From an uncultured Collinsella sp. (lineage in GTDB: Bacteria > Actinomycetota > Coriobacteriia > Coriobacteriales > Coriobacteriaceae), in the NCBI GenBank assembly GCA_902493855.1, contig CABUQV010000019.1, positions 1 to 31,994 of the forward strand: DNA of 31,994 nucleotides, written 5' to 3'. A program made the translations under genes and the position numbers. Every line of letters begins with the position of its first letter. Within the stretch, counting starts at the first letter, position 1. The notes beneath the pieces were generated by a model that was given only the letters and a program-made list of their open reading frames with translations, made no database searches and was not told the origin of the DNA. Of this stretch, positions 31,567 through 31,994 are shown one piece after another.

Positions 31567-31641
31567 GGTGGGTAAAGGGACTCGAACCCTCGACCTACGG
31601 GACCACAACCCGTCGCTCTAGCCAACTGAGCTACACCCACC
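31567..31641 (-). tRNA. tRNA-His (GTG anticodon)
   Basis: The minus-strand cloverleaf has acceptor GTGGGTG/TACCCAC, D-arm GCTC/GAGC, anticodon stem ACGGG/CCCGT around TTGTGGT (anticodon GTG) and T-arm GAGGG/CCCTT. An extra 5' G (31641, G-1) faces a C discriminator (31567), the histidine identity pair. The bases 31566-31564 read CCA, so the tail is encoded. Confidence 0.96.
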
Positions 31642-31667
31642 GTGTCCTGTGCGCTTCGCGCTCGACT

Positions 31668-31696
31668 ATTATTGCAAGGAACGCCATGCGATGCAA
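31668..31696 (-). promoter_or_regulatory. promoter of the tRNA-His/tRNA-Lys unit
   Basis: TTGCAT (minus, 31696-31691) and AATAAT (31673-31668) are exactly 17 bp apart, five of six bases matching at the -10. The expected start falls about 20 bp before the tRNA-His 5' end. Confidence 0.7.
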
Positions 31697-31742
31697 GCCC
31701 CAATTTTCAAGAATTTTGAAAAGAGTTTTTTAGATCCATTTC

Positions 31743-31780
31743 GGGCAAATCCTACCGGTTTCATAGGAGTAAACTTGCCC
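31743..31780 (+). promoter_or_regulatory. two-part inverted repeat in the aminotransferase leader
   Basis: GGGCAA (31743-31748) pairs with TTGCCC (31775-31780) and, inside, TCCTA (31750-31754) pairs with TAGGA (31764-31768). It lies 26 bp before the ATG at 31807. A leader RNA structure or operator is possible; no known riboswitch class is recognised. Further left, TTTTCAA/TTGAAAA (31704-31722) is followed by six Ts, a weak AT stem. Confidence 0.4.
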
Positions 31781-31806
31781 CACTGCAAATGCTCGAAAGG
31801 ACCGGC

Positions 31807-31994
31807 ATGAAAGAACTATCCAACCGCACGGCAACGTTTACCGATTCGGTCATCCGCCGCATGACACGCATCTCCAATAAGTATGGCGCTGTCAATCTCT
31901 CGCAGGGCTTCCCCGACTTCGATCCCCCGGCGCAGCTGCTCAACAGCCTCAGCGCCATCGCCAGCGACCCCAAGCCGCTCTATCACCAGTACTC
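31807..31994 (+). CDS. class I/II PLP-dependent aminotransferase, N-terminal part only
   Basis: The frame from ATG 31807 (AAAGGA six bases upstream) is open to the window edge, giving 62 residues. It reads MKELSNRTATFTDSVIRRMT, then NLSQGFPDFDPP and LYHQYS. The NLxxGxPDFxxP segment marks fold-type I aminotransferases of the aspartate/kynurenine/methionine type. The catalytic lysine lies beyond the window, so the substrate cannot be judged. Confidence 0.85.
   Translation, partial: MKELSNRTATFTDSVIRRMTRISNKYGAVNLSQGFPDFDPPAQLLNSLSAIASDPKPLYHQY

Overview
The window looks like chromosomal DNA from a Coriobacteriia-type gut actinobacterium, most likely Collinsella or a close relative. This is inferred from the high-GC codon use, the sufCBDSU operon with a zinc-type SufU and an Rrf2 regulator, the NifU-like scaffold/GGGtGRT pair, and the surface proteins with cell-wall-binding repeats or an MPKTG sorting signal. 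No species marker such as rRNA is present.

Layout. Positions 1-3.5 kb hold two minus-strand secreted proteins built from aromatic cell-wall/glucan-binding repeats; one ends in an NlpC/P60-like cysteine peptidase domain, the other in a small His/Cys metal-binding motif. Positions 3.5-6.0 kb are an accessory patch: a DUF4869-like gene, a frameshifted transposase remnant and an AT-rich gene with an RxxxxH (HEPN-like) motif. Positions 6.0-14.5 kb are a minus-strand family-2 glycosyltransferase cluster of five intact genes, transcribed 14.5 to 7.6 kb. An AAA ATPase follows, then an orphan 65-codon copy of the last glycosyltransferase's 3' end. A sixth glycosyltransferase diverges on the plus strand (14.8-15.8 kb). 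Together they look like a surface-polysaccharide assembly locus. Positions 15.8-19.6 kb carry an AAA-ATPase-like/PDDEXK_9-type protein with eroded motifs and a sortase-anchored, possibly lysozyme-like surface protein.

Positions 19.8-25.7 kb are the iron-sulfur cluster assembly locus. A divergent Rrf2/IscR-like regulator has a long inverted repeat in its leader and faces sufC-sufB-sufD-sufS-sufU, which are tightly coupled and end at a strong terminator. SufS and SufU mobilise sulfur and SufBCD is the scaffold and ATPase. Positions 25.7-27.1 kb hold a REP-associated tyrosine transposase (RAYT) beside a cluster of inverted repeats. Positions 27.5-29.4 kb carry a second Fe-S-linked operon: a NifU-like scaffold with a GGGtGRT-family protein. 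Positions 29.5-31.1 kb carry a NadB/FrdA-type flavoprotein.

The right end has a hairpin-rich non-coding stretch, tRNA-His and tRNA-Lys on the minus strand, a 105-bp imperfect direct repeat that copies the tRNA-Lys 3' end plus its terminator, and the start of an aminotransferase gene that runs off the window.
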